A stretch of 64,000 bases of DNA from Paragyromitra xinjiangensis (taxonomy: Eukaryota; Ascomycota; Pezizomycetes; Pezizales; Discinaceae), in contig JBCAMK010000016.1 of NCBI GenBank assembly GCA_038503065.1, forward strand, positions 1,426,001 through 1,490,000. Direction: 5' to 3'. The translations under genes and the position numbers were made by a program. The stretch's first letter is position 1. Each line of letters opens with the position of its first letter. Below the pieces are notes generated by a model that saw nothing but the letters and a program-made list of their open reading frames with translations, did not search any database and was not told the DNA's origin. Positions 1 to 11,443 of the stretch are shown here, piece after piece.

Positions 1-1654
1 TTGAATGCTCGACGTTGTCAACTAAAGATTGTGTTAGTATGGTATTTTCGCTGCTGGGCGCAAAGGTGTTGAAATTGAAGGTATCAGAGCATACATACGT
101 TGCAATGACATAGTGCCAACTGTTGATAGTTAATATATGTATCAGTTATAGGAACGCCAATCTGAGGTCTAGGGACTCACATGGATGATCCTGGAAGTTC
201 TGTCCACTATAAACATCTAATGTATTAGCACTGTTATTAAGTGTTGATTTCTGGCGTTACTTACACTCCCGGTAAATCTACCACTACTGGAATGCCGAGT
301 CTCTCCAAGAGGCTTCTTTGTCCAATTCCTAAAAAGACGAAACTAAGCAAAAGCCTTAAATCACTTTTTCAAATTCCTAAGGAATGCAAACCTGAGAGTT
401 GTAATAACTGTGGCGTATGGATTGTTCCTGCGGATACAATGTACTCTTTCTTGGCCTTAACCACGTACGTTATGTTTTCACCAGGTTCAACAAACTAGGT
501 TCTGTTAAAAATGATCCATAAACGCGCTCCATTCATTGAGATCTGCCTACTTCGAGTCCGGTTATTTCAACCCCTTCAAGCTTCGTTTGTGTAAGCAACT
601 TTGTTACGTGTCTGGAAGTGATGACGTGAAGGTTCTTCCTGCCAGTGAATTTGTCGTAGTAAGCACTTCGTGAATAAGATCGAGTCATATTTTTTGGATC
701 AATGGTATTTGGCGACCAAAATGCCCCCAATGCACTTCCAGCTTGATCCTTTGACTGCGGTACACCCATACTTATCAAAGCATCCTGAAAGTTCTCTATG
801 GATTGATTTAGAAATCGTCTTAAGAATCAGGAGGTTGGTTCACAAACTGTTTTGTGGGTAGATGAAATTCGGGTATCCAGACTGTATATATCCACTATCG
901 CCATGGACTGAATGGTCATATGTAATTCCAAACTGCGCGACATGTTCAGGATTTGGGGGTGTGAATGTCTCGCTCTGGGCTCAGTCGTTAGCGTCACGTG
1001 ATACCTGAAGCAGAGCAGCGAACAAACCTTTTTAAAGTAGGGTAAGAGATCCTTCCAGCCCCAACCCTTGTTTCCTAATTCTTCCCACATATTATAATCA
1101 TTGGGAGAACCTCTGTCAAACATCATTCCATTAAGCATAGAGCTCCCACCCAGAGCTTTACCAATAGTAAGGTTTTGGGGGCGGCCAGCCAGAAAGATTT
1201 GAGGTTCTGTGGTCACATTCCAGTCATAAACCGAGCGCATAGTATCGCCTAAACATCTTTGCAAGATGGCCGCACACTCTTTATGATCACTAGACGCGTA
1301 TAAGCTCCGGGTTGTATACGTAACAATGGGGAGTCGTTACGGTATTCCTGCTTCAAGAACGAGTACAGTAGCTAGGAGGATGTCTGATTAGCAATCGACC
1401 ATTTGTTAGAAACTCAAACCAAGCTTACTCTTAGAGTCCTCTGTTAGGCGGTTGGCAACTGCAAGTCCCTGGTTTTATTAGCTAAAGTCAATCATTCCTA
1501 ACAAGATCAGGGTTCAATTTACAGCTGTCCCTCCGCCAGCTATTACATAGTCATACGATGATAGAAGCTGCTCTTCTCTTTCTATCAATTGACCTAGAAA
1601 TAGTGCAGCAAAAGCGCCTGTAATGAAAAACGTGGATACTAAATGTGAAAGCAT
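1..1654 (-). CDS. GMC oxidoreductase (AA3-like), partial at left edge, at least nine small exons
   Basis: Flavin-dependent alcohol/sugar oxidoreductase of the GMC family, probably secreted or compartmentalised. No single frame covers it, but GT-AG splicing gives a continuous frame: exons 1523-1654, 1429-1468, 1341-1371, 1028-1289, 848-974, 551-795, 392-494, 265-328 and 181-206, with phases agreeing at every junction. The ATG at 1654 starts a hydrophobic N-terminus (about residues 1-22). Family landmarks follow in order: YDYVIAGGGTA-GLAVANRL (FAD-binding GxGxxG), VLVLEAG, YDWNVTTEPQ, GKALGGSSMLNGM (GMC signature 1), LLPYFKKSETFTPP, SAGTIHTPQLLQLSGIG (signature 2), LGIPVVVDLPGVGQNFQDHP. Exons below 181 could not be phased safely, although FNFNTFAPSS near 60-90 looks coding. 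The C-terminal His-containing catalytic half lies outside the window. No stop or frameshift is seen within the resolved exons, so this is a live gene and not a relic. Confidence 0.85.
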
Positions 1655-4255
1655 GTTATAAAAGGCAGCTTCAGTGAGCTACTGAAGAAAGGAAAAAACT
1701 CTGAAGGAGGACGACATGATCTTGGGTTTTAAACTACACTTCTGCAAGGAACGCCGCTTATAGTCACCGTCAATTCTGATCATATCAGGTGGAGAAGAGG
1801 CTCCATGGCCACGTGGGTTCGCCTGATAGCTATGCTAAACTAAAGGCAATAGGTGCCTTGCAGATTAGACGGACCTGTAGGCTCCGGACATTCCCCACTT
1901 GCATGGATAATACCATAGGGTGCGAAATGAGACACCTGAAGCCGTCGGGAGCGATTGACGATTAGAGTATCGATCCCCAACTTTCCCGTCTAGCATGTAT
2001 CTAGTGTAACGCTATCAGTGTACGCCCTGCAGCTGAAATCATGCGGCGCAATCCGTTGGATAACTCTGCACGTCTTGCTTTTGGAAGATAAACGATAACT
2101 ATCTAGCTCTGGCCGTATGTAGCTATCCGTCTCCCACAAGTAAAAATCAAATTCCTCACGCTGAAACGTTTCTATCTCCCTCAGAACATACGAAAAAGTA
2201 GGACACAAAGTTACGATAAACCCAATTTTTCCCTCTTTGAGGTGATATAATCTATAACACGAATACGCCTGCAGTCAGATATATACTACATATACTTATC
2301 CATCCCATGTTGCGGCGTAGATTCTTGGCGTGAGCAACATGTATAGGGCTGCTGCTGTGGGTCAAGTGAATGGTAACACAATATCAACCGGCTGTCGGCT
2401 CCCTTCACCGGGCCAAAAAGTTACGGCTCTCTTACGCGGTGGGGCTAGTGGGACTGGCGATTCGATTCTGGGAAATAACTAGCATTTCTACTACAGTGGT
2501 CTTCTGACAGTAACAGCAATACTACCTTCATGAGCCTATCTTTTGGTAAAGACTTTCGCCACCTGGTTATGGGTTTTACTACACACCCCGCTAGTAAATC
2601 TCGGAATTTGCCCCAAAGCTGGCCGTAGAAGTGGGCGAACCCTCAGTTCGATTCTCGAATCATTCACTCACCATCCGTAAGCATTCTCCGCTCGGGACAT
2701 GCGACTTGGAAGTTGGAACCTCCTCTTTGCCTAACTCTTGTGCATCAGATGTTATTCCTACGTATTATGTTGCTTACTTCATGTACCTGCCACATCCGCG
2801 CGTTTACGCTACTCAAGAGGCGTCAACCGCGGCGATCTCGGGGTGACGTTTTTGATTTTGATCCTAGAGTTAGTATAGCTTCCCTTGATAGTTAGCAGCT
2901 CGGCTAGTACCCCAGCTTTATGCGGTATTTCTTTGAATTATGGATTTGTCGACTCATGCTGCGGGGTATGTCGGCAGTTGGCGGAGCCTGTGTGTCACTC
3001 AAGATGCTAGGGGGGCTCTTGGCTAAATAGTAGACATTTCGAAAAATTTAAGGAAGCTGGGAGATATCATGATTTATAAGCACACGGAAATATATTTTTG
3101 GAGTTGTACTAGCAGGATCATGAGCTAGAAAAATTAAAGCAGTGTGAATGACTCTAGTATTCACTAAACCATCATAGGACTGAAATGGCTGAGTGCGTGT
3201 TAGGTGGTACTACCTCAAAACGAGGCTTCATTAGGGCTCGTTCAATTCATGATTTGGAATTTGGAAGGCTGAAAAGGGGCTGGAAGATCAATAATTTCGT
3301 GTATAGCTATATCATGGTACTACTTTTGAGAATTCGCCCGAGGAATTAAGATCTAATAGTTATTTTTTCCTAGGAGATATCCCTTATTTCGGTATTGATT
3401 TTGAACAGGGAGATCGAGGAGTCTCAGACTAGCAAGCCACCGCGCCGACGCCGTATGCATGGGGGATTGTCATTTTCTGACAATTATTATATCGTAACAG
3501 ATCTAGATATAGTATTAGTGCTAGGGGTAGAACAAAAAATGGGATGAGTAATTGTCACGCATATACCCGGTGTCACGCACCCTCATGAGGAAGTTAATTC
3601 AACCCACAGATGCTCTTGAGAAGCGTACCATTAGAGCACTAGGGCTCTGTAGCCAAGGTTATTATGAAAAATTGTGGTGTCCACACTATTGCATATTGAT
3701 CGCGCGGGAGATCTAGACCATATGCATCCTCGACCGGCCCTGTAAGTTGTAAATTCTGTCCCAAGTTGTTTCAGTATTCAAGTTGTCTATCTAGTTTGGG
3801 GGAAGTTAGCGAGTTTTTATGTAGACAGAACTGTAGATATGAACCAAGAAATCAGTTTTCTTTGTTCTCGATTTCATATATCACCCTCTCTACTTCCTCG
3901 TCTGTTGGTCCAAATACTTTAAGTTCGCAGGTACATAGGCTTTTCAAGATGGCTTCAAAAAGCTAGTAGTAAGACTTTTTCTGGTTTTCTCATGATGGTT
4001 CTACCACTCCCTAGCTCACCATGTGAGACTTGAAAACAAGTATCTTGCGAAGATAAGGGGTCACAGCATCCACTCGCAGCCGATCCGAACCAGCCCGTGC
4101 GCAACATGCTATCAAGATGGCCAGCCTAATACTTCGGATTGCATAAAGCAGTCGCCTACTCTTCCATTGCGGCGCACGAACCAGAACCCCACAAACCTTT
4201 CAACCCTATTCTTAAATTTACACCAAAAGACCCACGATCAAATCCCTAATCCAAT
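1655..4255. other. Intergenic; no gene recognised
   Basis: Only short open frames (at most about 96 codons) without recognisable motifs. I checked these for family landmarks and saw none. The part next to 1654 should hold the promoter of the GMC oxidoreductase. Confidence 0.5.
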
Positions 4256-5050
4256 ATGCCAGCAAAATCACCTTGGAAGAGAATCTCCGCCAGTTTCCGT
4301 AAACTCTTCTTAGGCAACTACCAAAACCTTAAACACAACTCCAAACCTGCACAACCTACACCAAGGGTAAGAATATCATATCCACAGTGTGTCGAGTCTA
4401 GTGCCCCAATAAGTCCCCCCCCTCATCGAAAGAAATCTTTCTACAAGTCTAAGTTCCGCCCTACCATCATAGAAGAAGAAGATGCTTGTTCTGATGCGAG
4501 TTTTACATGCGTCGGTCTCCGTGATTTCAGGGAGGTAGAAAATCAAGCCAACTCTCCGATCTTGCGTGAGCCGTTAACTACTTGTGAGTTTTACCGAAGT
4601 CTCTCGCCTCTTTTGTCTATCGGTATGCTAATATCAGAAACAGTAGGTCCATCTTTGGTAGATGATAATAGAATATCCCGGTGGTCGATATCAGATTATT
4701 TCCGAGATTCATTTATTCTTACAGTACCGGATGCGTCGCAGGACCACATTCTAGGCCAAAATAACTCTACAAAAACTAAATCGCGGGGGTATAGCAGAGA
4801 CAGTATTGGATTCCGTCATAGTGACTACGATGATCTATTTAATACCGAAATTCCGCAGCAATCAGAAGTTGCCCCGCTCGTGATAAATCGAGGCCGGAGG
4901 TGGTCGGGGGAAACTGAGGATGTACCTGATAGATATCAACCTTATGGGAGGCATTCGAGACATCCTTCCTCCACTATAAAGCGAAATCAGAGGTGGTCGG
5001 AGGAAATGGAGGATGTGCCTGATAGATACCTACGTTATAGCAGGTTTTAG
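4256..5050 (+). CDS. Hypothetical protein with two C-terminal RW-DVPDRY repeats
   Basis: A single 264-codon frame, which I do not recognise. It begins basic (MPAKSPWKRISASFRKLF) and is Ser/Pro-rich. It ends with two similar units about 37 residues apart: GRRWSGETEDVPDRYQPYGR and NQRWSEEMEDVPDRYLRYSR (the RRWS/QRWS, EDVPDRY and terminal YxR positions repeat), with the last unit forming the C-terminus. No signal peptide or membrane segment is visible. The ATG at 4256 is the first in frame; a 5' exon further upstream cannot be excluded. Length and the internal repeat argue that it is real, but there is no family evidence. Confidence 0.5.
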   Translation: MPAKSPWKRISASFRKLFLGNYQNLKHNSKPAQPTPRVRISYPQCVESSAPISPPPHRKKSFYKSKFRPTIIEEEDACSDASFTCVGLRDFREVENQANSPILREPLTTCEFYRSLSPLLSIGMLISETVGPSLVDDNRISRWSISDYFRDSFILTVPDASQDHILGQNNSTKTKSRGYSRDSIGFRHSDYDDLFNTEIPQQSEVAPLVINRGRRWSGETEDVPDRYQPYGRHSRHPSSTIKRNQRWSEEMEDVPDRYLRYSRF

Positions 5051-5631
5051 AAGTTGTGAACCAGGAAATTGTTATTAAGGTAGTAGATAAATTATTACAG
5101 CACCAATTGCATGTTAGCCACGCTTAACGTCCTTTGAGCGCCACCTCATTCTCGTGATTCGTATCAGCTGTGTGGCAACCCAATGTAAAACTAGTAGTTC
5201 ATGGAATTTGAAGGCTTATTCGATAACTAATCTACTCACCATACAAGACCTGAATGAACTAGCCTATGAAACCCTCTAGGCCAGTCAAACACACAAAGAA
5301 GGCCCAACCCAAGTCCTATCCATCACCGACCGTGCGCATGAAACCCCATAGTTTCCACTCTTAAAAGGCAAGATTCAAGACAAGGCACTTACACTACACC
5401 GAACCCCCTCCCAAGTGACGGCGCTAGTCCCTTTCACCCTTCTTTATCTCTATTTACAAACCTACATTTACTGATACGAAGCAAACACCCCTCTCTTGAT
5501 CACATTACGAGATAAAAATAAGCCAAAGCTACGTATACAAAAAGACATACAGCAGGCCAAGAAAACAAGATCTCCCATCGCTCAAGACTAAAAACAAGAT
5601 ACAGCGCCTCTAAACTGGCCCCCCAAGCCTA
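5051..5631. other. Intergenic between two convergent genes
   Basis: Holds the 3' ends of the hypothetical gene (plus) and the protease-like gene (minus). No further open frame of note. Confidence 0.5.
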
Positions 5632-7587
5632 TTAACCCCCCATCTCATAATACACCGGCTTACTCGGCCCCATCTCATAAGTCGGCGGCGGCGGATAAAC
5701 CCCCTGCTGCGGCGGGTACCCATACGCCTGACCCGGCGGATACGCAGCTGCAGGAGCGCCCTGCGCACCCGGAGGATAAAACCCCTGCTGCGGCGGTGGA
5801 ACATAATACTGCCCACCCGGGAGCTCTTGAGGTTTATAATACCCCCCACTAGGCATCTCATGAAGCTTACTCGGCTGCCCAGGATTCGGTGGAAGCTCAT
5901 GAGGTCTAAACTGCCCGTCTTGCGGTAGCTCCGAAATCTTCTGGAACTCCCCGGCATGGAGCTCAATCATACTATCTGGTCTATGCGGACTCGTCTTCCC
6001 GCCATTCCGCTTCTTCCGACGGAAGATACAGAACCCGACGATAGCCAGTCCTATTAATGCTGCTCCACCACCTGCGATACCAGCGATCGCTCCGATCCCC
6101 ATAGATGTGCTTTTTGGACTTGATCCGGCTGCGGCGGATGTAGAACCCGGGGCGCCGCCTCCTGAGGTGCTGGTACCATCTTCAGTTTGTCTCTGGACCA
6201 GGATTGAGGTGTTGGTGATGGGTGGGTGATTGTCTCTATCCCAAGGAACGACCTGGGAGGTGGTGATATACTGCTGCGTGACATTCCCCTGCGCCATCCC
6301 CCAATACATCTCTGCGAAATCCACCCACAGGTGGATCCCGGCCAGAAACGGTCGGCCGAGGATGATGGGTGCGTCTTCTGGGAGTTCCTTGATGGGCACC
6401 ATGTAGATCGAGGTGTCGTTGCTAGGGAGGTAGCGAATGTTGAAGTAGTCGTCGAAGCTTAGCGTTAGTTTGTCACCGTCCATTTGTGAGAACCTGAAGT
6501 CGAGGACGGCGCCGAAGGAGCGTGTTTGGATGTCGGTGCAGACGTCCCAGCCGAGACAGTAGGGGATGGTGTAGGCTGAGTATGTGTCGTTCCATACTGC
6601 ACCGGAGATGGTGATCATTGAGTCGAAGGTGGATTTGGGGAGCCAGACCCACGGGGTGGTGGAGTCAATGATGGCCAGTTTGGGTTTGGTGAGGAGTGAG
6701 TTGTCGGTTGTGCCGCCTACGGTCCAACGGTATACGATGTCGTCTAGCAGGACTTGCATTCCATAGCTAGATTTATCGGAGGCTGGAAGGGATGCGTCTT
6801 CTGCTAGTGGGGTTGTGGTGGTTGTGCCTGTGCTAAAGTTGGTTTGAATGAGTGGGTATTGCTGGGTTGTGTTAAGGTCGAGGTTCGCACTGTCGTAGCC
6901 TCCGAAGATGAGTGAGTATTTGCCGTAGTCAGAGCTTTGGAGATATAACGCTGAGTCGTTTATATATGCCGCTGCTCCTTGGAAAAGATGATACGACGGG
7001 GAAGGCGTGAACTGGTTAGAGTATAGTGAAAGCGCCATCTGTTGTAGAGAAAGATAACCATCCGCTATGTAGTCCATATCCCCCGAATTGATAACCCCAA
7101 CCGCACGATCCGTCATCTTAAAGCTCCCAGTATCAGACTCAAGAGTGATAGTGTCATAACCAACATCCCCAGTCCCTTCTATATCCAGAAGCTTCTTGCT
7201 ACTCCCAGACTGAACAATAAGATCTGGACTAATTGACTTATTATAAACCCCCTTCAACAATTCATCCTCAACATTAACCCCCGTTTGATCCGCCTTCCAA
7301 GTCGCCGACTTCGCTTTATCGAACGTACCACCAAGCGCATCCGTACAGCTCGTTATGTTTGAACTCGATTGACATAGAGACTTGCTGGGAACCCAGCTTT
7401 GTGAGAGGGTTGTTGAGATGCTCAGATCGAATTGCTGCGACCCTACAGTTACTGGGACAGCGTACCATGCGCCGAGGGTATATTCCCCGTGGCTCAATCC
7501 GAAGGGCATAACAACTGGCTTCTGTCGCGAAGACTGGCCGGCAGCTGTAGCGGCTAGAGCCAGGATGAGTAATGATTGTGGTGACAT
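5632..7587 (-). CDS. Membrane-anchored pepsin-like (A1 family) protein lacking the first catalytic Asp
   Basis: A 651-residue surface protein with a peptidase A1 fold. I chose the Met at 7587 (MSPQSLLILALAATAAG) because it opens a signal peptide; the open frame extends 38 codons further upstream without one. Residues about 34-430 align with the two pepsin lobes. The first catalytic motif (normally DTGS) reads LSISTTLSQSWVPS near residues 55-68, so the catalytic Asp is replaced. The second reads AIIDSTTPWVWLP near 305-317, keeping Asp but with DST in place of DTG. A late A1 landmark, IILGRPFLAGIHLWVDF, is intact near 408-424. A Thr/Ser/Gly linker follows, then one transmembrane helix (about 496-521) with a basic RRKKR stop-transfer, and a cytoplasmic Pro/Gly/Tyr-rich tail with repeated xELP/HEMP units. 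It is probably a non-proteolytic sensor or binding protein of the yapsin-like class. Confidence 0.88.
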   Translation of the reverse strand: MSPQSLLILALAATAAGQSSRQKPVVMPFGLSHGEYTLGAWYAVPVTVGSQQFDLSISTTLSQSWVPSKSLCQSSSNITSCTDALGGTFDKAKSATWKADQTGVNVEDELLKGVYNKSISPDLIVQSGSSKKLLDIEGTGDVGYDTITLESDTGSFKMTDRAVGVINSGDMDYIADGYLSLQQMALSLYSNQFTPSPSYHLFQGAAAYINDSALYLQSSDYGKYSLIFGGYDSANLDLNTTQQYPLIQTNFSTGTTTTTPLAEDASLPASDKSSYGMQVLLDDIVYRWTVGGTTDNSLLTKPKLAIIDSTTPWVWLPKSTFDSMITISGAVWNDTYSAYTIPYCLGWDVCTDIQTRSFGAVLDFRFSQMDGDKLTLSFDDYFNIRYLPSNDTSIYMVPIKELPEDAPIILGRPFLAGIHLWVDFAEMYWGMAQGNVTQQYITTSQVVPWDRDNHPPITNTSILVQRQTEDGTSTSGGGAPGSTSAAAGSSPKSTSMGIGAIAGIAGGGAALIGLAIVGFCIFRRKKRNGGKTSPHRPDSMIELHAGEFQKISELPQDGQFRPHELPPNPGQPSKLHEMPSGGYYKPQELPGGQYYVPPPQQGFYPPGAQGAPAAAYPPGQAYGYPPQQGVYPPPPTYEMGPSKPVYYEMGG

Positions 7588-9038
7588 TTTTGTCGTTTTT
7601 TGATTGTTGCAATAAAGAATGAATAATTTAATTGCAAGAAAAAAAACAAGATCTAAAAGAGCGAAATCGCAGCCGCAGCCTCGATGATTGCGGACCGGCA
7701 ACCAAACGGTGGAGAAAAGAGTGTGAAGGTTAGTGAATGAATGAAGGATTGGTAGGACTGGTGGGAGGAAATGGATAGGGGATAGAAAGGAGGTGATTGT
7801 ACCACAAGACTTGACTCACCACTATCGTCAATAGAAAAGCAGGTACCACAGATGCTAACTTTAAACAGCAAGGCCTTCCAAGGCCCAATACATTTGGAGA
7901 AATGTGAGGTCATTTCATTGCTTTTTCCAGGGGAAATCGTCGAGTCTTTAGTGTTGGTTACACAGACGGTAACACAACCTTCTTTCCAAAACATTTAGCC
8001 CCGTGGATGGACGGAAGTGCCGAATTCAGCTTCCCATAACAGAATCTTGAGATTCCGCAGTGTTGGTAGAAGTGCGGAGTACATGTCAGTAGTTACCTTG
8101 GGTTAACGGCGCCTTCAGATGAGTTTCACCCAGCCATTGACGTTCCCCTCCTTTCGATAAGAAAGAAAACAACCAAGCAACAACCCTGCAGCGATCCTGA
8201 ATAAGCTCGGCAACTGAATACTTAAAACACAAATCAAGCCTAGCATCATCTGCACAGAGGTTTCAAATACCGAGACCGGGGAAACCCCACGACTTAGCCA
8301 CCGTTTTAGAACTCCGCCGACGAGAGAAATATCCCAAATGATACTACTCCGACGGGTAGATACGAGATTTCTACGACTCATGTTTATTCCCACCATCCCC
8401 TAGAAGCTGCGATAACCCGGCTAGGGCTGAGCTGGACTGAGACTATCGAATTTCACCGGTAACCAGCAGCAGCTGGAGCAAGGGTTTCCTATATTACCCG
8501 AAATACTGCACATCCACGCATTCTATGAGAGCTTTGTAGGCTTGAAAAACGGTACCTAACTGGATTAATCCTCTCCGCTGTCCATCGGAGGTTTCTTTAT
8601 CATCTCAATTTATGCGACTGGATTGATACAACATCGGCCGGCGCTGTTACGGCCACCGCATAGCCAGCTCGGGCTGTCGGGCTAAAGTTATCCAATTTCC
8701 AAGTGTGGGCGGAGTTCTCGCGTCAGACTGGAACCGGGCTAGTGCTGTTCTTCAGGATCAAACGTATCTACTTTCTAGAACACGGGAAACGGCGTTGAGG
8801 CTGGGTTGAGGTCCTTTGTTTAACGGAGCAATACAGTCTTTCATCTGAGTATGTCTTAGATAGCGGGAACTTCGACACGGCTATCAAACCGTGTAGCACT
8901 ATCCCGTTGAGAAGGCTCTCACATCGACTAGTCATCATTTCAATATTCACCAAGAGACCTAAACCCCAAAACCAATGTTTATATTTTGATACCAATACAC
9001 ACCCCAAACACCCACACCACACCACACCCAACACCCAC
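7588..9038. other. Intergenic; no gene recognised
   Basis: Upstream region of the protease-like gene and downstream region of the AA9 gene. Short frames at 7653-7994 and 8115-8396 (minus) show no motif. I see nothing else. Confidence 0.5.
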
Positions 9039-9976
9039 CTACCCCGTCCAAACCGGCCCACCCGGCGGCGTATAGTTCGGCGCTGAAGGCGAAATCCTCC
9101 ACAGATCCACCAAAATCTACCTTCGTCAGCGCACATCATCCAATGCCACACAACAACAAATGCACTCACCCCCGGGTCCGTAGGCTGATACGCCCCCGGC
9201 AACGCCACACCGGTAGGATTCGCACTCCCACCGCCAGTCAACGTAATCTGCGCACAACTCCTACACGACATCAGCACCCTCCTTTCCCCACCTCCACTTC
9301 CACCCCAATCAACTTACGGATAAAACTGCGCTCCCTTAAGGTTCCCAGCTACATGAAGCCCCAGGATCTCATGACGAAGAAGATACTCCCCATTACTCAA
9401 GCTTTTTGGAATAGTAACCGTCCAGCTAGCACCAAGTGTTGCAAGCTTATCTGAGCCCCATGGTGGGGTTTGGTCGGGTCTGTAACCCCATTGATCGATC
9501 TTGACCCATATGTTACCGGAGTTACCTTTGAAGTTTGCGCAGCCGGAGGGGCACTTGGCGATGTAGGTCATGACTGGGCCGGAGTGAGAGGATCCCCATT
9601 GGTCCCATTGGAATTTGCTACTGGGTGTTAGTAGGGTTGTGGAGGGGAGGGGGGAACGGACACTTGAGAGCCGGCGGTAATGGGGATGTTGACTTTGATG
9701 GGGACGTTGCCGCCGGTGTTGCAGGTTATGTCTGCTGTTGTGAAATCCTGGGGGGTTAGTGGGGTTTGGTAGGGTGGGGAGAGGGGGAGGTACTGGGACT
9801 GGGCCGTTGTCTTTGTAGGATCTGGTATAGCGGACTGGGGCCGGGGTGATGTAGGGGTCAGAGAATGGCTCCCAGCCTGGGTAGGATACGCCGTTGACGA
9901 TAATGGTTTTGAGGTAGCCGTGGCCTAGAGCTCCTGGGAGGAGCAATAGAGAGGCTAGGAATGAGGTGCAGTGCAT
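9039..9976 (-). CDS. AA9 lytic polysaccharide monooxygenase (formerly GH61), five exons
   Basis: Secreted copper enzyme that cleaves cellulose or hemicellulose oxidatively. Exons 9794-9976, 9662-9747, 9318-9620, 9170-9260 and 9039-9116 join in frame through GT-AG introns to a 246-residue protein. The signal peptide MHCTSFLASLLLLPGALG leaves His19 as mature N-terminus (HGYLKTI), half of the copper histidine brace. Other AA9 landmarks are NGPVPDFTTADITCN, FQWDQW, HSGPVMTYIAKCP (second brace His), GEYLLRHEILGLH, and the AQFYPSCAQITLTGG segment bearing the axial Tyr. The last exon (ILVDLWRISP to VWTG) ends right after the catalytic domain, so there is no CBM1. An uninterrupted frame at 9314-9976 reads through two introns and is misleading. 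A TATA-like box lies 57 nt upstream. Confidence 0.93.
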
Positions 9977-11443
9977 GATGAAGCTTTTGGTAGTTGAAGA
10001 GGAGGGGAAACTAAAGGGCGGAGAGAACGGTTTTTATACTTATTGCTCTAGGAGAGGGGGAAAAAATTGGATATCATTTCTTCCCCCTCCGATGGATCAA
10101 GAGTGAAGAACTCCGTGTGCCAAGTTCTTAAAGTGGTACCATGATCATTGGCATTAGAGATTTGGATATTGCGGGGTAGGCAGCCGTCAGCAGCACCGAG
10201 AAGCGAAAACGAATCCCATGTGCTCCACAGCGAATATATAGAGTCCCACCGGAAGCTGTATCTTACCTCCGCTGAAATAGTGATAGAATTGCTCGGCACT
10301 AAAGATCTGCAGAGCACCAACACAAGAAACACAGCAGCCAAGAAGAAACATCAATATAAAACCCCACATCCCAAATTACTACACCCCAAAACCTTAACTG
10401 TTAGAATACGGGGGTGATACAAAAAAACAGGTGAGGTCGGATTATGCTTGTTTTATACCCCAGAATTTACGGTGGATATTGCCGGAGAATTTTATGGTTT
10501 GGTCTCGGCCCGGCGGAGCCGATGCCTAAAATCCCTGCGCCGCGCCCGGGGGAAAACACTAAATTCTCCTTGGACTTGAGGCTGGTGGATCAGGTGTTGT
10601 CTGGGAAGGGGGTATATATTCGAATGTGTATATACTGGAGTGTAGCGACTGGAGGTTGGGTTTCGCTCCTGGAGATGTGTTGCAACATGGCCCGTGTCCC
10701 CGTGATGGCATTGCACAAGCAACTTGAGTGCGGACCGGAGCTGCCAATTTAAGGCTATTCGCGATATTTGATGAGATGGTGTTTTCTTATTGCAATGGGG
10801 TGTCTCGCTCGGTGGTCCTCCTTATCGCGCCAAGTCTTTCGCAAATAGCTCCAACCCGTAATAGCTGGAACGAGATCGTCACGTCTTTCTGGCCCACTCG
10901 AACGCCTCCCAGTCACGGACTCAATGGATTCCAGAATATTATGGCATTAGCGAGCAGATGCTTTCTGGTAGCAAAGTCATGCTCACCTGACTGGTTGTTT
11001 CGACGCAGCCAAACACCCATCTGGGAACAACCATCAGATCCCCAGCTGCTCAGTGCTCAAACACTGACAAGGCAGAAACCACCATCTGTTGATTTCCGCT
11101 TTCCAGGAGATCGAGTGATCTTTTGTGATCAGCAGGTATCACACTATCGCAAGGATCATCACCGAAGAAGACATACAAAGAATCCAAACCAAAATCCGAC
11201 GACCGAATACTCATCACATAATCGGCACTTTTCTCATCACTAGGAGCATAAAGAAGAAGACACATCAAGATGATAGTTGAACAATATTTATTGCTTTCTA
11301 TAATACCAGTCACTTTTCCACACACTTGATGATACAAAAGAAAAAAAGAAAAAGGTAATCAAATAAACCACAGAAATAATACAAGTCAACATCTGTCAGC
11401 AGCAGAAGTATTCACGCATCATCCCATGTCCGGAACAACACGA
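9977..11443. other. Intergenic between AA9 and the Kex2-processed protein gene
   Basis: Contains the AA9 promoter and the 3' flank of the next gene. Overlapping short frames on both strands (for example 10728-11243 plus, 11050-11337 minus) have no recognisable motif and I do not call them. Confidence 0.5.
10033..10038 (-). promoter_or_regulatory. TATA box of the AA9 gene
   Basis: On the minus strand the sequence reads AGTATAAAAACC, 57 nt before the AA9 ATG at 9976, a plausible core promoter distance for a fungal gene. Position and match are the only evidence. Confidence 0.5.

Noticed and set aside
533..1264. Separate short genes or a dead GMC fragment at 533-778 and 827-1264
   Set aside because: They are exons 6 and 4 of one spliced GMC gene; phases and splice sites agree across nine exons.
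2641..2670. tRNA-like B box (AGTTCGATTCTCG)
   Set aside because: No matching acceptor stem, anticodon arm or A box could be arranged around it.
10728..11243. 171-codon plus-strand frame between AA9 and the Kex2-processed protein gene
   Set aside because: No motif, no signal peptide, unremarkable composition; likely chance.
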